From NCBI GenBank assembly GCA_963850605.1, contig CAWKLX010000006.1, forward strand, positions 424,654 through 488,653: 64,000 bases of DNA, read 5' to 3'. Both the position numbers and the translations under genes were made by a program. The notes under the pieces are model-generated. The model did not search any database. It was not told the origin of the DNA and worked only from the letters and a program-made list of their open reading frames with translations. Origin of the DNA: BOG-908 sp963850605. GTDB taxonomy: Bacteria > Pseudomonadota > Alphaproteobacteria > Acetobacterales > Acetobacteraceae. Shown piece by piece: positions 35,635 through 44,152 of the stretch (position 1 is the stretch's first letter; each line of letters starts with the position of its first letter).

Positions 35635-36240
35635 CTACTTCCTAAGACACTGCGTCACCACTCTAGCCGCCTCCACCCCCGTCCTCGCCACATGCCAACT
35701 CGCGGAAACCTTGCATTGCCGCGCCGCCGCCTCCGTCGGGTGCGCCGCCAGCGCCTGGTCCACGCATTCGCGCCACTCCGCCATCGCCGGGTCGCCTTGC
35801 ATCACCAGTTCGCACGTTTGCACCAGCGCCTTCGCGCCCGGCGGCGTGTTGGTGGCCATCATGCGCTTGAGCGCGCGCGCCGCTCCCACCTCGGCGGTGA
35901 TGCACGCACCGCGGCCGGTGCGCCGGTCGGCGCACGCGGTGTTATAGGCGTCCCAGCCAACCTGCACGTCCGCGCCGGTGAGGCCCGAGAGAGACGGCGC
36001 GATCGACGGGTCGGCGCGCATCTCGCCGGCGCATTCCGAGATCCCCTGGGCGGAGGCTTTTTGCGCCAGGGCTTCGGGCGTGTCGGCGTCCAGCGCCGGG
36101 TCGTGGTCGTGCTGCAGCTGGGACTGCACGATCGCCAGCATGATTTTTGGCGAGAATGCCGGGTTGGCCGCGCACAGGCTTTCCAGGCTCCCGGCGAAAG
36201 CGGGCGTGGCCAGCAGGCACGTGAGCAGGGCGATGCGCAT
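35635..36240 (-). CDS. Secreted Cys-containing protein of unknown function
   Basis: 201 residues with a signal peptide (MRIALLTCLLATPAFA). The mature part is helical and Ala-rich, with about eight cysteines spread along it (SLCAANP, SECAGE, TACADR, GACITAE, QTCELV, RECVDQ, RQCKVS, TQCLRK), enough for four disulfides. No catalytic motif was seen. ATG 36240 lacks a clear ribosome site. It diverges from moaD. I do not recognise the family. Confidence 0.7.
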   Translation of the reverse strand: MRIALLTCLLATPAFAGSLESLCAANPAFSPKIMLAIVQSQLQHDHDPALDADTPEALAQKASAQGISECAGEMRADPSIAPSLSGLTGADVQVGWDAYNTACADRRTGRGACITAEVGAARALKRMMATNTPPGAKALVQTCELVMQGDPAMAEWRECVDQALAAHPTEAAARQCKVSASWHVARTGVEAARVVTQCLRK

Positions 36241-36306
36241 GACGGCTAGGCTAGCAGCGGCGGTGGCAGGATTGGAACCAGGGTGCCGATGGCTGATATA
36301 GGGTGC

Positions 36307-36573
36307 ATGGCGAAACCCCTGACCATCCTGTATTTTGCGTGGGTGCGTGAACGCGTGGGCACCGGCGAGGAGTTTCTTCCCGAGCTGCCGGACGGGGTGG
36401 CCGACTTGGCCGGGCTGGTTGCCTGGCTGACCGCGCGCAGCCCAGGGCACGCGGCCGCCTTTGCGCAGCCCACGCTGGTGCGCGCCGCCGTCAACCAGGT
36501 GTTTGCCAAGCCGGACACGCGGGTCGCGGCTGGCGACGAGGTGGCCTTCTTTCCCCCGGTCACCGGCGGATGA
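36307..36573 (+). CDS. moaD: Molybdopterin synthase small subunit MoaD
   Basis: 88 residues with a ubiquitin-like fold starting TILYFAWVRERVGTGEE and ending PPVTGG; the C-terminal Gly-Gly is adenylated and thiocarboxylated to donate sulfur in molybdopterin synthesis. Its stop overlaps the moaE start. Length is normal. No other molybdenum cofactor gene is nearby. Confidence 0.93.
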   Translation: MAKPLTILYFAWVRERVGTGEEFLPELPDGVADLAGLVAWLTARSPGHAAAFAQPTLVRAAVNQVFAKPDTRVAAGDEVAFFPPVTGG

Positions 36574-37025
36574 CTTTTTCCCAGATCCGCGTGCAGCCCA
36601 GCGAATTCGATGTCGGCGCAGAAATTGCCTCGCTGCTGGCCGCTTGCCCGGAAGCCGGCGCCGTGGCCAGTTTTCTGGGCGTCGTGCGCAGCACGCCAGA
36701 CCACCCTATCGCCGCTCTCACCTTGGAACACTACCCGGCCATGACCCAGGCAGCCATCGAGCGCATCGTCGCCGACGGGCGCCAAAAGTTTGGGCTGCTC
36801 GGCTGCACCGTCATCCACCGTGTGGGCCGGCTTCTGCCGGGCGCGCCGATCGTGTTGGTGCTGGCCGCTTCGGGCCACCGGCAGGCCGCGCTGGACGCGG
36901 TCGGCTACTTGATCGATTGGCTGAAAACCTCCGCGCCGTTCTGGAAGCGCGAGGATTTTTCAGACGGCACCTCCGCCTGGGTGGCGGCCCGCGCGGAAGA
37001 CAGTCTGGCGGCCGCACGCTGGTGA
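36570..37025 (+). CDS. moaE: Molybdopterin synthase catalytic subunit MoaE
   Basis: 151 residues. Active-site and subunit-interface segments are present: FLGVVRS, LEHYPAMTQAAIERI, HRVGRLLPGA and the lysines in WLKTSAPFWKRED. With MoaD it converts cyclic pyranopterin monophosphate to molybdopterin. ATG overlaps moaD (ATGA), and the GTG of the next gene overlaps its stop. Confidence 0.94.
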   Translation: MTFSQIRVQPSEFDVGAEIASLLAACPEAGAVASFLGVVRSTPDHPIAALTLEHYPAMTQAAIERIVADGRQKFGLLGCTVIHRVGRLLPGAPIVLVLAASGHRQAALDAVGYLIDWLKTSAPFWKREDFSDGTSAWVAARAEDSLAAARW

Positions 37026-38305
37026 CGCGGCAGATTCGCCTGCACGCCTTCGAGATGGCGACGGTCGGCCACATCCAGCAGGGCATGTGGCGCCATCCGC
37101 GCGACCGCTCGGCGGAGTACAAAACCCTGGACTATTGGGTGTCCCTGGCCCGCACGCTGGAACGCGGGCTTTTCGACGGGCTGTTCCTGGCCGACGTGCT
37201 CGGCCCCTACGATGTGTATGGCGGCTCGGCGGACGCCGCACTTCGCCACGCGGTGCAGATCCCCAACTTGGACCCCATGCTGCTGGTCCCAGCCATGGCG
37301 CACGCGACCCAGCACCTCGGGTTCGCGGTGACCGCCAATACCGGGGCCGAGCACCCCTTCGTCTTCGCGCGAAAAATGTCTACCCTGGACCATCTGACCG
37401 GCGGCCGGATCGGCTGGAACGTGGTCACCGGCTACCTCGACAGCGCCGCCCGCGCGCTGGGCCGTCCGCGGCAGGCGGACCACGAAGCGCGCTACGACGC
37501 GGCCGACGATTTTGTCCGCGCCGTCCGTGCGCTGTGGGAGCAAAGCTGGGAGGATGGCGCCGTCCTGCGCGACCGCGATGCGGGCGTGTTCACCGATCCG
37601 GCGCGCGTGCACGAGGTAGCGCACGGCGACATGCGCGCCATCCATCTGTGCGAGCCATCGCCCCAGCGCACCCCGGTGATCTATCAGGCCGGCGCGTCCG
37701 CCCGAGGTCTGCGTTTTGCCGCCGAGCACGCCGAATGCGTGTTCGTGAACGCCACGACCCCACCCCAGGTCGCCCGCCTTGTCGCCGATCTGCGCGCGGC
37801 GGCCGCGGCCCAGGACCGCACGCTGCGGGTGTTCGCCGGCATGACGGTCGTCGTGGGCGCTGACGAGGCAGAGGCGCGCGCAAAACTCGCCGAGTATGAA
37901 CGCCACGCCAGCGCGGAGGGTGCGCTGGCGCAATCCGCCGGCTCCACAGGGATAGATTTCGCCGCCCTGGCCGACGACGACCCGATCGAGGGCGCCAGCA
38001 CGCAGGCCATCACCTCCAACCTCGCCGCACTCACCGCCGGGCCACCCCTGACCAAGCGCGATTTCGTGGCCCGGCTGGCTTTGGGTGGCCGTCAAAAACC
38101 AGTCGTGGGCTCACCGTCCCAGGTCGCCGACGCGATGCAAGGCTGGATGGAGGCAGCCGACCTGGACGGGTTCGTGCTGGCCCGCACGGTGGCGCCGGAG
38201 TGTTTCGCGGATTTCGTCGATAGTGTCGTGCCGGAGCTGCAGCTTCGCGGCGCCTACCCGGCACGCTACGGAGAGGGCACGTTACGGCAACGATTGGCCT
38301 GCTGA
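37022..38305 (+). CDS. Flavin-dependent monooxygenase of the NtaA/SnaA/DszA type
   Basis: 427 residues of the luciferase-like monooxygenase superfamily. HPFVFARKMSTLDHLTGGRI and GWNVVTGYL are the hallmark of the NtaA/DszA subgroup, which oxidises aminopolycarboxylates, sulfur heterocycles or related compounds with FMNH2. The GTG at 37022 overlaps moaE (GTGA), and an ATG-led version would lose beta strand 1. No flavin reductase is adjacent. Substrate not predictable; co-occurrence with moaDE may be chance. Confidence 0.9.
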   Translation: MTRQIRLHAFEMATVGHIQQGMWRHPRDRSAEYKTLDYWVSLARTLERGLFDGLFLADVLGPYDVYGGSADAALRHAVQIPNLDPMLLVPAMAHATQHLGFAVTANTGAEHPFVFARKMSTLDHLTGGRIGWNVVTGYLDSAARALGRPRQADHEARYDAADDFVRAVRALWEQSWEDGAVLRDRDAGVFTDPARVHEVAHGDMRAIHLCEPSPQRTPVIYQAGASARGLRFAAEHAECVFVNATTPPQVARLVADLRAAAAAQDRTLRVFAGMTVVVGADEAEARAKLAEYERHASAEGALAQSAGSTGIDFAALADDDPIEGASTQAITSNLAALTAGPPLTKRDFVARLALGGRQKPVVGSPSQVADAMQGWMEAADLDGFVLARTVAPECFADFVDSVVPELQLRGAYPARYGEGTLRQRLAC

Positions 38306-38414
38306 AGCAGCCATTTCACTCGTCAGCTCGATCGGTTTTCGGTAGAATGTGGCCAGGGATCGCCGCGCGAATGGCAATCGCCACGATCGGCACCGGAGGC
38401 CGCAAGGGGGCGTG

Positions 38415-38936
38415 ATGGCGGAGCAGTCTTCGGAAAAATCGGGGATTGACGGCAGGATCGGTCGTTTGACCGGCATCATAGTGGCCCTGACCGCCTTGAT
38501 CGGCGCGTGCTTCGCCCTGATCTCGACCTTTGGCGAGGGGTATAACAAGACCTTTCACGCCGCCGCTCCTCCGGCGGGCGTGGCCACGCCGCCCGCCCCC
38601 TCGCAACCGGCGCCCACCCAACCGGCAAAGACGGCGCCAGACACGTCTGCGCACCCCGCGCCCGGAACCTGCCGCATCGGTTTCGTATGGCGGGAGGCGG
38701 TAGCCGGCGACCATGTGTGCGTCGTCCCCGATACACGCAGGCGGGCCGCGGCAGACAATGCGGCGGCCGCAGCCCGCGTGAGCGCCACGGACCGCAGTTC
38801 GGGTCCCGACACCTGCATCCAGGGTTATGTCTGGCGCGAGGCCACCCAAACAGACCACACCTGCGTTTCAGTCGATACCCGCTCGCAGACACAGGCCGAC
38901 AATCGGGAAGCTGCCGCGCGCGTGGCGGGACCCTAA
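38415..38936 (+). CDS. Membrane-anchored protein with two VWREA tandem repeats
   Basis: 173 residues. One transmembrane helix (about 18-38) follows a short cytoplasmic start; then a Pro/Ala/Thr-rich spacer and two copies of a roughly 40-residue unit: C-x-IGFVWREAVAGDHVCV...DTR...DNAAAAARV and C-x-QGYVWREATQTDHTCV...DTR...DNREAAARV. Two Cys per unit probably make a disulfide in the periplasm. AAGGGGG precedes ATG 38415. The function is unknown. Confidence 0.7.
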   Translation: MAEQSSEKSGIDGRIGRLTGIIVALTALIGACFALISTFGEGYNKTFHAAAPPAGVATPPAPSQPAPTQPAKTAPDTSAHPAPGTCRIGFVWREAVAGDHVCVVPDTRRRAAADNAAAAARVSATDRSSGPDTCIQGYVWREATQTDHTCVSVDTRSQTQADNREAAARVAGP

Positions 38937-39021
38937 GAGGCGAAGCCGGTTGGACAGCTGACGGCTACACTTCGCGCCGCAGCCGCTCTACCCTGCACGG
39001 AAACATCGGGTGGGAGCGGAC

Positions 39022-41070
39022 ATGCGCGTGTTTTGGGCCGGCGTGGCAACGTTAGGAGCCGCCAGCCTGGGCGTGCTCGCGCTGCATCGCGGCGAGACGG
39101 TCAACGCGCTGTGGTTGGTGACCGCCGCCCTGTGCGTGTATGCGCTCGGCTATCGCTACTACAGCCTGTTCCTCGCCACCCGCGTCACCGGCCTCGACTC
39201 CTCGCCGCCGCACCCCCGCCTACGCACGGCAGGACGGGCTGGACTACGTGCCCACCAACCGCGTCGTCCTCTTTGGCCACCATTTCGCCGCCATTGCCGG
39301 CGCCGGGCCATTGGTCGGTCCGGTGCTGGCGGCCCAGATGGGCTACCTGCCAGCCACGCTATGGATACTGGTAGGCGTGGTGTTCGCCGGCGCCGTGCAG
39401 GATTTCTTGATCCTGTTCCTCTCCGTGCGCCGCGACGGCCGATCGCTCGGCGACATGATCCGCACCGAAATGGGTCCGTTCGCCGGCATCGTCGCCAGCG
39501 TCGGCATCCTGGCCATCATGGTGATCCTGCTCGCCGTGCTTGGCCTGGTCGTCGTCAAGGCGCTGGCCGGCTCGCCCTGGGGCACGTTCACCGTGCTCGC
39601 CACCCTGCCGATCGCGCTGATGATGGGCATATACGGCCGCTTCCTGCGCCCCGGCCGGGTGCTGGAAATGTCGCTGATCGGATTTGTCCTCCTCATGGCC
39701 TCGCTCTGGCTGGGCGGGGCGGTGGCTGCCGACCCGATCTGGGCCGCCCGCTTCACCTACTCCGCACGCGCCTGGGCGCTGATGCTCATGGGCTACGGTT
39801 TCGTCGCCAGCGTATTGCCGGTGTGGCTGATCCTGGCCCCGCGCGACTATCTGTCCACGTTCCTGAAAATCGGCACGATCTGCGCGCTGGCGCTCGGCAT
39901 CGCCGTAGTCCTGCCCGAACTGCACATGCCGGCAGTCAGCCGCTTCATCGACGGCACCGGCCCCGTCTTCGCCGGATCGCTGTTCCCGTTCCTGTTCATC
40001 ACCATCGCCTGCGGCTCGGTCAGCGGTTTTCATGCGCTGGTCAGCAGCGGCACCACGCCGAAAATGCTGGGGAACGAGATGGATGCACGCGCCATCGGCT
40101 ACGGCGCCATGCTGGCGGAGAGTGCGGTGGCGATCATGGCCCTGATCGCCGCCTGCGTGCTGGAACCCGGCGCCTACTTCGCCATGAACGCGCCGCCGGC
40201 GCTGATCGGCACCACGGCGGCCTCGGCAGCCGAGCACCATCTCCGGCTGGGGTTTTGCGATCACGCCTGACGCACTCACCCAACTCGCCAAAGACGTCGG
40301 TGAGACCAGCATCTTGTCGCGCGCGGGCGGCGCGCCGACGCTGGCGGTCGGCATGTCGCGCATCCTCTCCGGTGCGGTGGGCGGCCGCGCGCTGATGGCG
40401 TTCTGGTATCATTTCGCGATCCTGTTCGAGGCGCTGTTCATCCTGACCACGATAGATGCCGGCACACGCGTCGCCCGCTTCATGATCCAGGACCTGGCCG
40501 GCATGGCGCTGCCTGCCTGGCGCCGCACCGAAAACGTCTTCGCGAATATGGGCGCCACCGCGCTGGCTGTCGGCGGCTGGGGTTTTTTTCTCTACCAGGG
40601 CGTGCGTCGATCCGCTCGGCGGCATCAACACGCTATGGCCCCTGTTCGGCATCAGCAATCAAATGCTGGCCGCCATCGCACTCACGCTCGCCGCCACCGT
40701 GCTGTTCCGCATGAAGCGCGAGCGCTACGCGGCCGTGGCTCTCGTGCCCGCCGGATGGCTGGCGGTGTGCACGCTGACCGCCGGATGGGAAAAGATCTTT
40801 TCGCCAACACCGGCTGTCGGCTTCCTGTCGCACGCGGCGAAATTCTCCGCAGCGCTCGACGCCGGCAAATTGCTGGCACCCGCGAGATCGGTCGCCGACA
40901 TGCGCCAGGTGCTGTTCAACGATCGCATCGACTGCGCGCTGACCGCGCTGTTCATGGGTGTCGTCGTCGCCATGCTGGGCGCCGGATGCGTGTGCATCGC
41001 CCGCGCGCTGGCAGACGGACGGGTGACCGCGCGCGAGCAAGACCATGATCTGCCGCTGCTTCGGACGTAG
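39022..41070 (+). pseudogene. cstA: Carbon starvation protein CstA (peptide/pyruvate transporter), three frame breaks
   Basis: About 680 residues of CstA, a large membrane transporter for peptides or pyruvate, are encoded across three changes of frame. Parts: YALGYRYYSLFLATRVTGLD (first frame); then GLDYVPTNRVVLFGHHFAAI...FHALVSSGTTPKML (second, from about 39210); then GWGFAITPDALTQLAKDVGE...GGAPTLAVGMSRI (third, from about 40250); then DPLGGINTLWPLFGISNQML (fourth, from about 40595). Each break moves one base in the same direction, equal to one extra base. Conserved motifs are otherwise intact. The small ybdD gene follows, as usual. Decayed, or poorly sequenced. Confidence 0.9.
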
Positions 41071-41263
41071 TTTCGACCCAGCCGCCCTGCTCACCGAGGC
41101 GGGCCGTGCCGCGCGCCTCATGGCCGGGGTCGCCGATTACGATGCGTATCTGGCGCACGTGACGGCAACACACCCCGACGCCCCGAGACTCACCCGCGAA
41201 GCATTTTTTCAGGCACGACAGGCCGCGCGCTACGGCCAAGGTGGCGGGCTACGCTGCTGCTGA
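41045..41263 (+). CDS. YbdD/YjiX family small protein
   Basis: 72 residues: LMAGVADYDAYLAHVTATHP, REAFFQARQAARYG and a C-terminal GGLRCC. This is the small partner that follows cstA/btsT in many proteobacteria and is needed for transport in some. It overlaps the end of cstA by 26 bases. The frame is intact although cstA is broken. Confidence 0.92.
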   Translation: MICRCFGRSFDPAALLTEAGRAARLMAGVADYDAYLAHVTATHPDAPRLTREAFFQARQAARYGQGGGLRCC

Positions 41264-41324
41264 ATGCGGCTTGAAGTGTCAGCCCCGCTCATACACCAAG
41301 CAACGAACGGCAACGCGGGCGACC

Positions 41325-41825
41325 TCAGCCCTCGGCAGGACCCCGCGTCTTGAACAGGCCGATGCCTTCCATCGTCATCACCGCCTCGCCGTCTTGATTG
41401 CGGAACGTCCAGCGCCGCTTCACCGATCCCATCTCAGGCCTGCTTCGGGAGCGTTTCACCTCCAATGTTTCCGCCTCCAGTGTCAGCCGGTCACCGGGAT
41501 GGACGGGTTTCAGCCAGCGAATGTTGTCGATCCCGGGAGAACCGAGCGACTGCGCCCCCCGCGCCTGCATGTCATCAACCATCAGTCGCATCGCGTAGGC
41601 ACAGGTCTGCCAGCCGCTGATCGCCAGTTTCTGGAAAAAGGGGTGCGCCTCGGCCGCCGCATCGTCCAGGTGGAACGGTTGCGGATCATATTTTTCTGCA
41701 AAATCCAGCGCCGCCTCTCGCGTCACCTCGATCGGGCCCAGCGTGTTGCGGTCGCCGACCTGCATATCCTCGAAAAACATCATGCGCGAAGTGTGACCCG
41801 GCCGTGGCGGACTGAACAATGCCAT
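41325..41825 (-). CDS. MaoC-family dehydratase
   Basis: 166 residues with a hot-dog fold: ALDFAEKYDPQPFHLDDAAA is the MaoC hydratase segment (Asp and His), and ISGWQTCAYAMRLM follows. It probably hydrates an enoyl-CoA. The ATG at 41825 overlaps the stop of the VTT gene (TAATG type). A second ATG at 41783 begins MMFFEDMQVGD, the usual family start, and may be the true one. Physiological substrate unknown. Confidence 0.88.
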   Translation of the reverse strand: MALFSPPRPGHTSRMMFFEDMQVGDRNTLGPIEVTREAALDFAEKYDPQPFHLDDAAAEAHPFFQKLAISGWQTCAYAMRLMVDDMQARGAQSLGSPGIDNIRWLKPVHPGDRLTLEAETLEVKRSRSRPEMGSVKRRWTFRNQDGEAVMTMEGIGLFKTRGPAEG

Positions 41826-42472
41826 TACCGCGGCGCTGCCCGCAGCAGAACCACCCCCAGCACCGCGGACGCCGCGAACAATGCCGCGCCCACCCCCAGC
41901 TGAACGGTGTGGTCCAGGTGAACGCCGCTGCCAGCCAGCGCGAAAATGGCGGTTTGCGGCAGATAACCGGCCAGGCTCGCCAGAAGAAACGGGGTCGCCT
42001 TCAGGCCGGCGGCACCGGCCGCCAGGTTGAGCAGAAGATTGTTGCCCACCGGAAGCAGCCGCAGCGTGAGCGTCGTCATGAACGGCCGCGCAACCAGGCG
42101 GCGTTGGGCCGCGGCGAGCCGCCCGCGCAGGCGCCGCACCGCCCAGTCACGGGCGAACGCGCGCGCCCAAAAGAAATCGCCGGCACAGCCCAGCAGCTGC
42201 GCGAGCAATGCCAGCCCACTCCCGCGCCAGGCCCCGAACGCATACCCGCCGGCAAACGCCACCACTTGACGCGGCACGCCGGCCGCCGTCAGCAGGCCGC
42301 CGGCCAAAACCAGGATGGCCGCCCCGCGCCATGTAGGCGCCGCCCCGGACAGCACGCCCGTGCCCAGGCTGCGTGCGGTAAATCCAGCCGCCACCAGGCC
42401 GGCCAGGAGAAACGCCCCTTTCAGCCACGGTGCGCCGGGAGCGGTCAGCGCTGTATCAGCCGGTCGAGCCAA
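41825..42472 (-). CDS. TVP38/TMEM64-type (VTT/DedA-like) membrane protein
   Basis: 215 residues with about six hydrophobic segments. The VTT signature is VPRQVVAFAGGYAFGAWRGS, followed by FMTTLTLRLLPVGNNLLLNL and GYLPQTAIFALAGSG. Relatives act as lipid scramblases/flippases in envelope maintenance. The start is a TTG at 42472 that overlaps the dut stop by 17 bases, so the dut-VTT-MaoC genes are coupled. Confidence 0.87.
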   Translation of the reverse strand: MARPADTALTAPGAPWLKGAFLLAGLVAAGFTARSLGTGVLSGAAPTWRGAAILVLAGGLLTAAGVPRQVVAFAGGYAFGAWRGSGLALLAQLLGCAGDFFWARAFARDWAVRRLRGRLAAAQRRLVARPFMTTLTLRLLPVGNNLLLNLAAGAAGLKATPFLLASLAGYLPQTAIFALAGSGVHLDHTVQLGVGAALFAASAVLGVVLLRAAPR

Positions 42473-42908
42473 AACCGCCCGCTCCCCTGGCCGTGCGCCG
42501 CGTGAACGCCTCGACGATGGTGAACGAAGGTCGCAGGATGGGCACGAACAGCAGTTGCGCGATCCGATCCCCTGGCTCGATCACGATCGTCTCCGTGCCA
42601 GGCGCGGTGCGGTTCCACAGGCTGACCATGATGGGGCCGGTATAGTCGGCATCGATCACCCCCACCAGGTTGCCGACCACCAGGCCGCGTTTATGGCCCA
42701 CCCCGGAACGCGGCACGATCAGCGCCGCCATGCCCGGATCGCCCATGTGCAGCGCGATCCCGGCCCCCACCAGCACCGCCGGGGATTGCGGCGCCAAATG
42801 CAGGGGCGCATCCAGGCAGGCATGCAGGTCGATGCCGGCCGCCATCTCGCTCTGGTATGTCGGAAGCCCCCACCGATGGATGCGTTGGTCTAGGATAACG
42901 ACTTCGAT
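42456..42908 (-). CDS. dut: dUTP diphosphatase; start codon missing or altered
   Basis: All five dUTPase motifs are present: AAGIDLHA; PRSGVGHKRG with GLVVGNLVGVIDADYTGPI; PGDRIAQLLF; and RGAGGFGSTG at the C-terminus. The trimeric enzyme hydrolyses dUTP to dUMP. Upstream residues IEVVILDQRIHRWG are also typical, but the frame opens directly after the coaBC stop with TGA-AAA-ATC and no ATG, GTG or TTG. A five-A run there may carry one base too many; removing it would give CTG-AAA-ATC. The internal ATG at 42845 would lose the first beta strand. Confidence 0.88.
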   Translation of the reverse strand: MEVVILDQRIHRWGLPTYQSEMAAGIDLHACLDAPLHLAPQSPAVLVGAGIALHMGDPGMAALIVPRSGVGHKRGLVVGNLVGVIDADYTGPIMVSLWNRTAPGTETIVIEPGDRIAQLLFVPILRPSFTIVEAFTRRTARGAGGFGSTG

Positions 42909-42911
42909 TTT

Positions 42912-44126
42912 TCAGTGCTCCGGCGTGCCGGCGCCGTCTAGCGCAGCCGCGACACGTTTCGCCAGCCGGGCCGCTACCTCGGTCTTGTCCAGGTCTGACC
43001 ACAGCGTCTCACCAGCCGCATCGATCACGTGCACCGTGGTCCGCCGCCCGCCCATGATGCCCGTCTCCGGCCGCACATCGTTGGCAACGATCCAGTCACA
43101 GTTCTTGCGTACCCGCTTTTCCCGTGCGCGGGCCACCACATCGTCCGTCTCCGCCGCGAACCCAATCGTCAGGCGCGGCCGGCGCGGCCCTGGGCGCGAC
43201 AGGGCGGTCAGAATATCGGGGGTGGGCACCAGGTCGAACGCAGGCGGTCCAGCCGACTTCTTCAGCTTTCCGGGAACAGGCCGGGCCATCCGCCAATCGG
43301 CCACGGCGGCGGCAAACACGGCGGCGTCGGCCGGCAACGCGCGCTCGCATGCTGCCAACATCTCCTCAGCCGTCTCGACCGCATGGGCCTCCACGCCGGG
43401 CGGGGTGGCCAATCCCACCGGCCCATGCACCAACGTGACGCGCGCCCCAAACCCGGCCAAGGCGGCGGCAATGGAAAAACCCTGCCGCCCGCTGCTGCGA
43501 TTGGCCAGCACCCGCACCGCATCGATAGGCTCGTGCGTCGGCCCGGCCGTCACCAGCACGTGTCGCCCGGCCAGCGCGCGGCTTTCCGCGAAAAACCTCT
43601 CTATGGCGGCCAGGATCGCGGGCGGCTCGGCCAGCCGTCCCGGCCCGTATTCGTGGCACGCCATTTCACCCTCGTCCGGCCCCACGAACCGCACGCCCCG
43701 GGCACGCAACAGCGCCACGTTGGCCACCGTCGCCGGGTGTTGCCACATGCGCACGTTCATCGCGGGTGCCGCCAGCACCGGCGTGTCGGTCGCCAGCAGC
43801 ACGGTCGCCGCCAGATCGCTCGCCAAGCCAGCCGCGTGCCGCGCCAGGATGTCGGCCGAGGCAGGTGCGACCACAATCAAATCCGCTGCCCGCGACAACT
43901 CGATATGCCCCATCTCGCTCTCGTCGGTCAGCGACCACAGATCGGTGAAAACCTTGGCGCCCGTCAAAGCCTGCAGGCTGAGCGGCGTCACGAACCGCGC
44001 CCCCGCCTCCGTCAGCACCGACGTCACCCCATACCCGGCCCGCACCAGCAGCCGCACCAGCTCCAGCGCCTTATACGCCGCAATCCCCCCCGAGACGATC
44101 AGCAGCACCCGCCGACCCTCTAACAC
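42912..44126 (-). CDS. coaBC: Bifunctional phosphopantothenoylcysteine decarboxylase/synthetase CoaBC
   Basis: About 404 residues. The decarboxylase half (VLLIVSGGIAAYKALEL, APAMNVRMW with active His upstream) is joined to the synthetase half (VTAGPTHEPIDAVRVLANRS, KLKKSAG). Together they turn 4'-phosphopantothenate into 4'-phosphopantetheine for CoA. I chose GTG 44126 because it gives VLEGRRVLLIV, the common family start; a TTG at 44165 would add 13 residues and overlap ubiE. Confidence 0.93.
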   Translation of the reverse strand: MLEGRRVLLIVSGGIAAYKALELVRLLVRAGYGVTSVLTEAGARFVTPLSLQALTGAKVFTDLWSLTDESEMGHIELSRAADLIVVAPASADILARHAAGLASDLAATVLLATDTPVLAAPAMNVRMWQHPATVANVALLRARGVRFVGPDEGEMACHEYGPGRLAEPPAILAAIERFFAESRALAGRHVLVTAGPTHEPIDAVRVLANRSSGRQGFSIAAALAGFGARVTLVHGPVGLATPPGVEAHAVETAEEMLAACERALPADAAVFAAAVADWRMARPVPGKLKKSAGPPAFDLVPTPDILTALSRPGPRRPRLTIGFAAETDDVVARAREKRVRKNCDWIVANDVRPETGIMGGRRTTVHVIDAAGETLWSDLDKTEVAARLAKRVAAALDGAGTPEH

Positions 44127-44152
44127 CTGACGACCGGTCCCCCACTCCTGAC

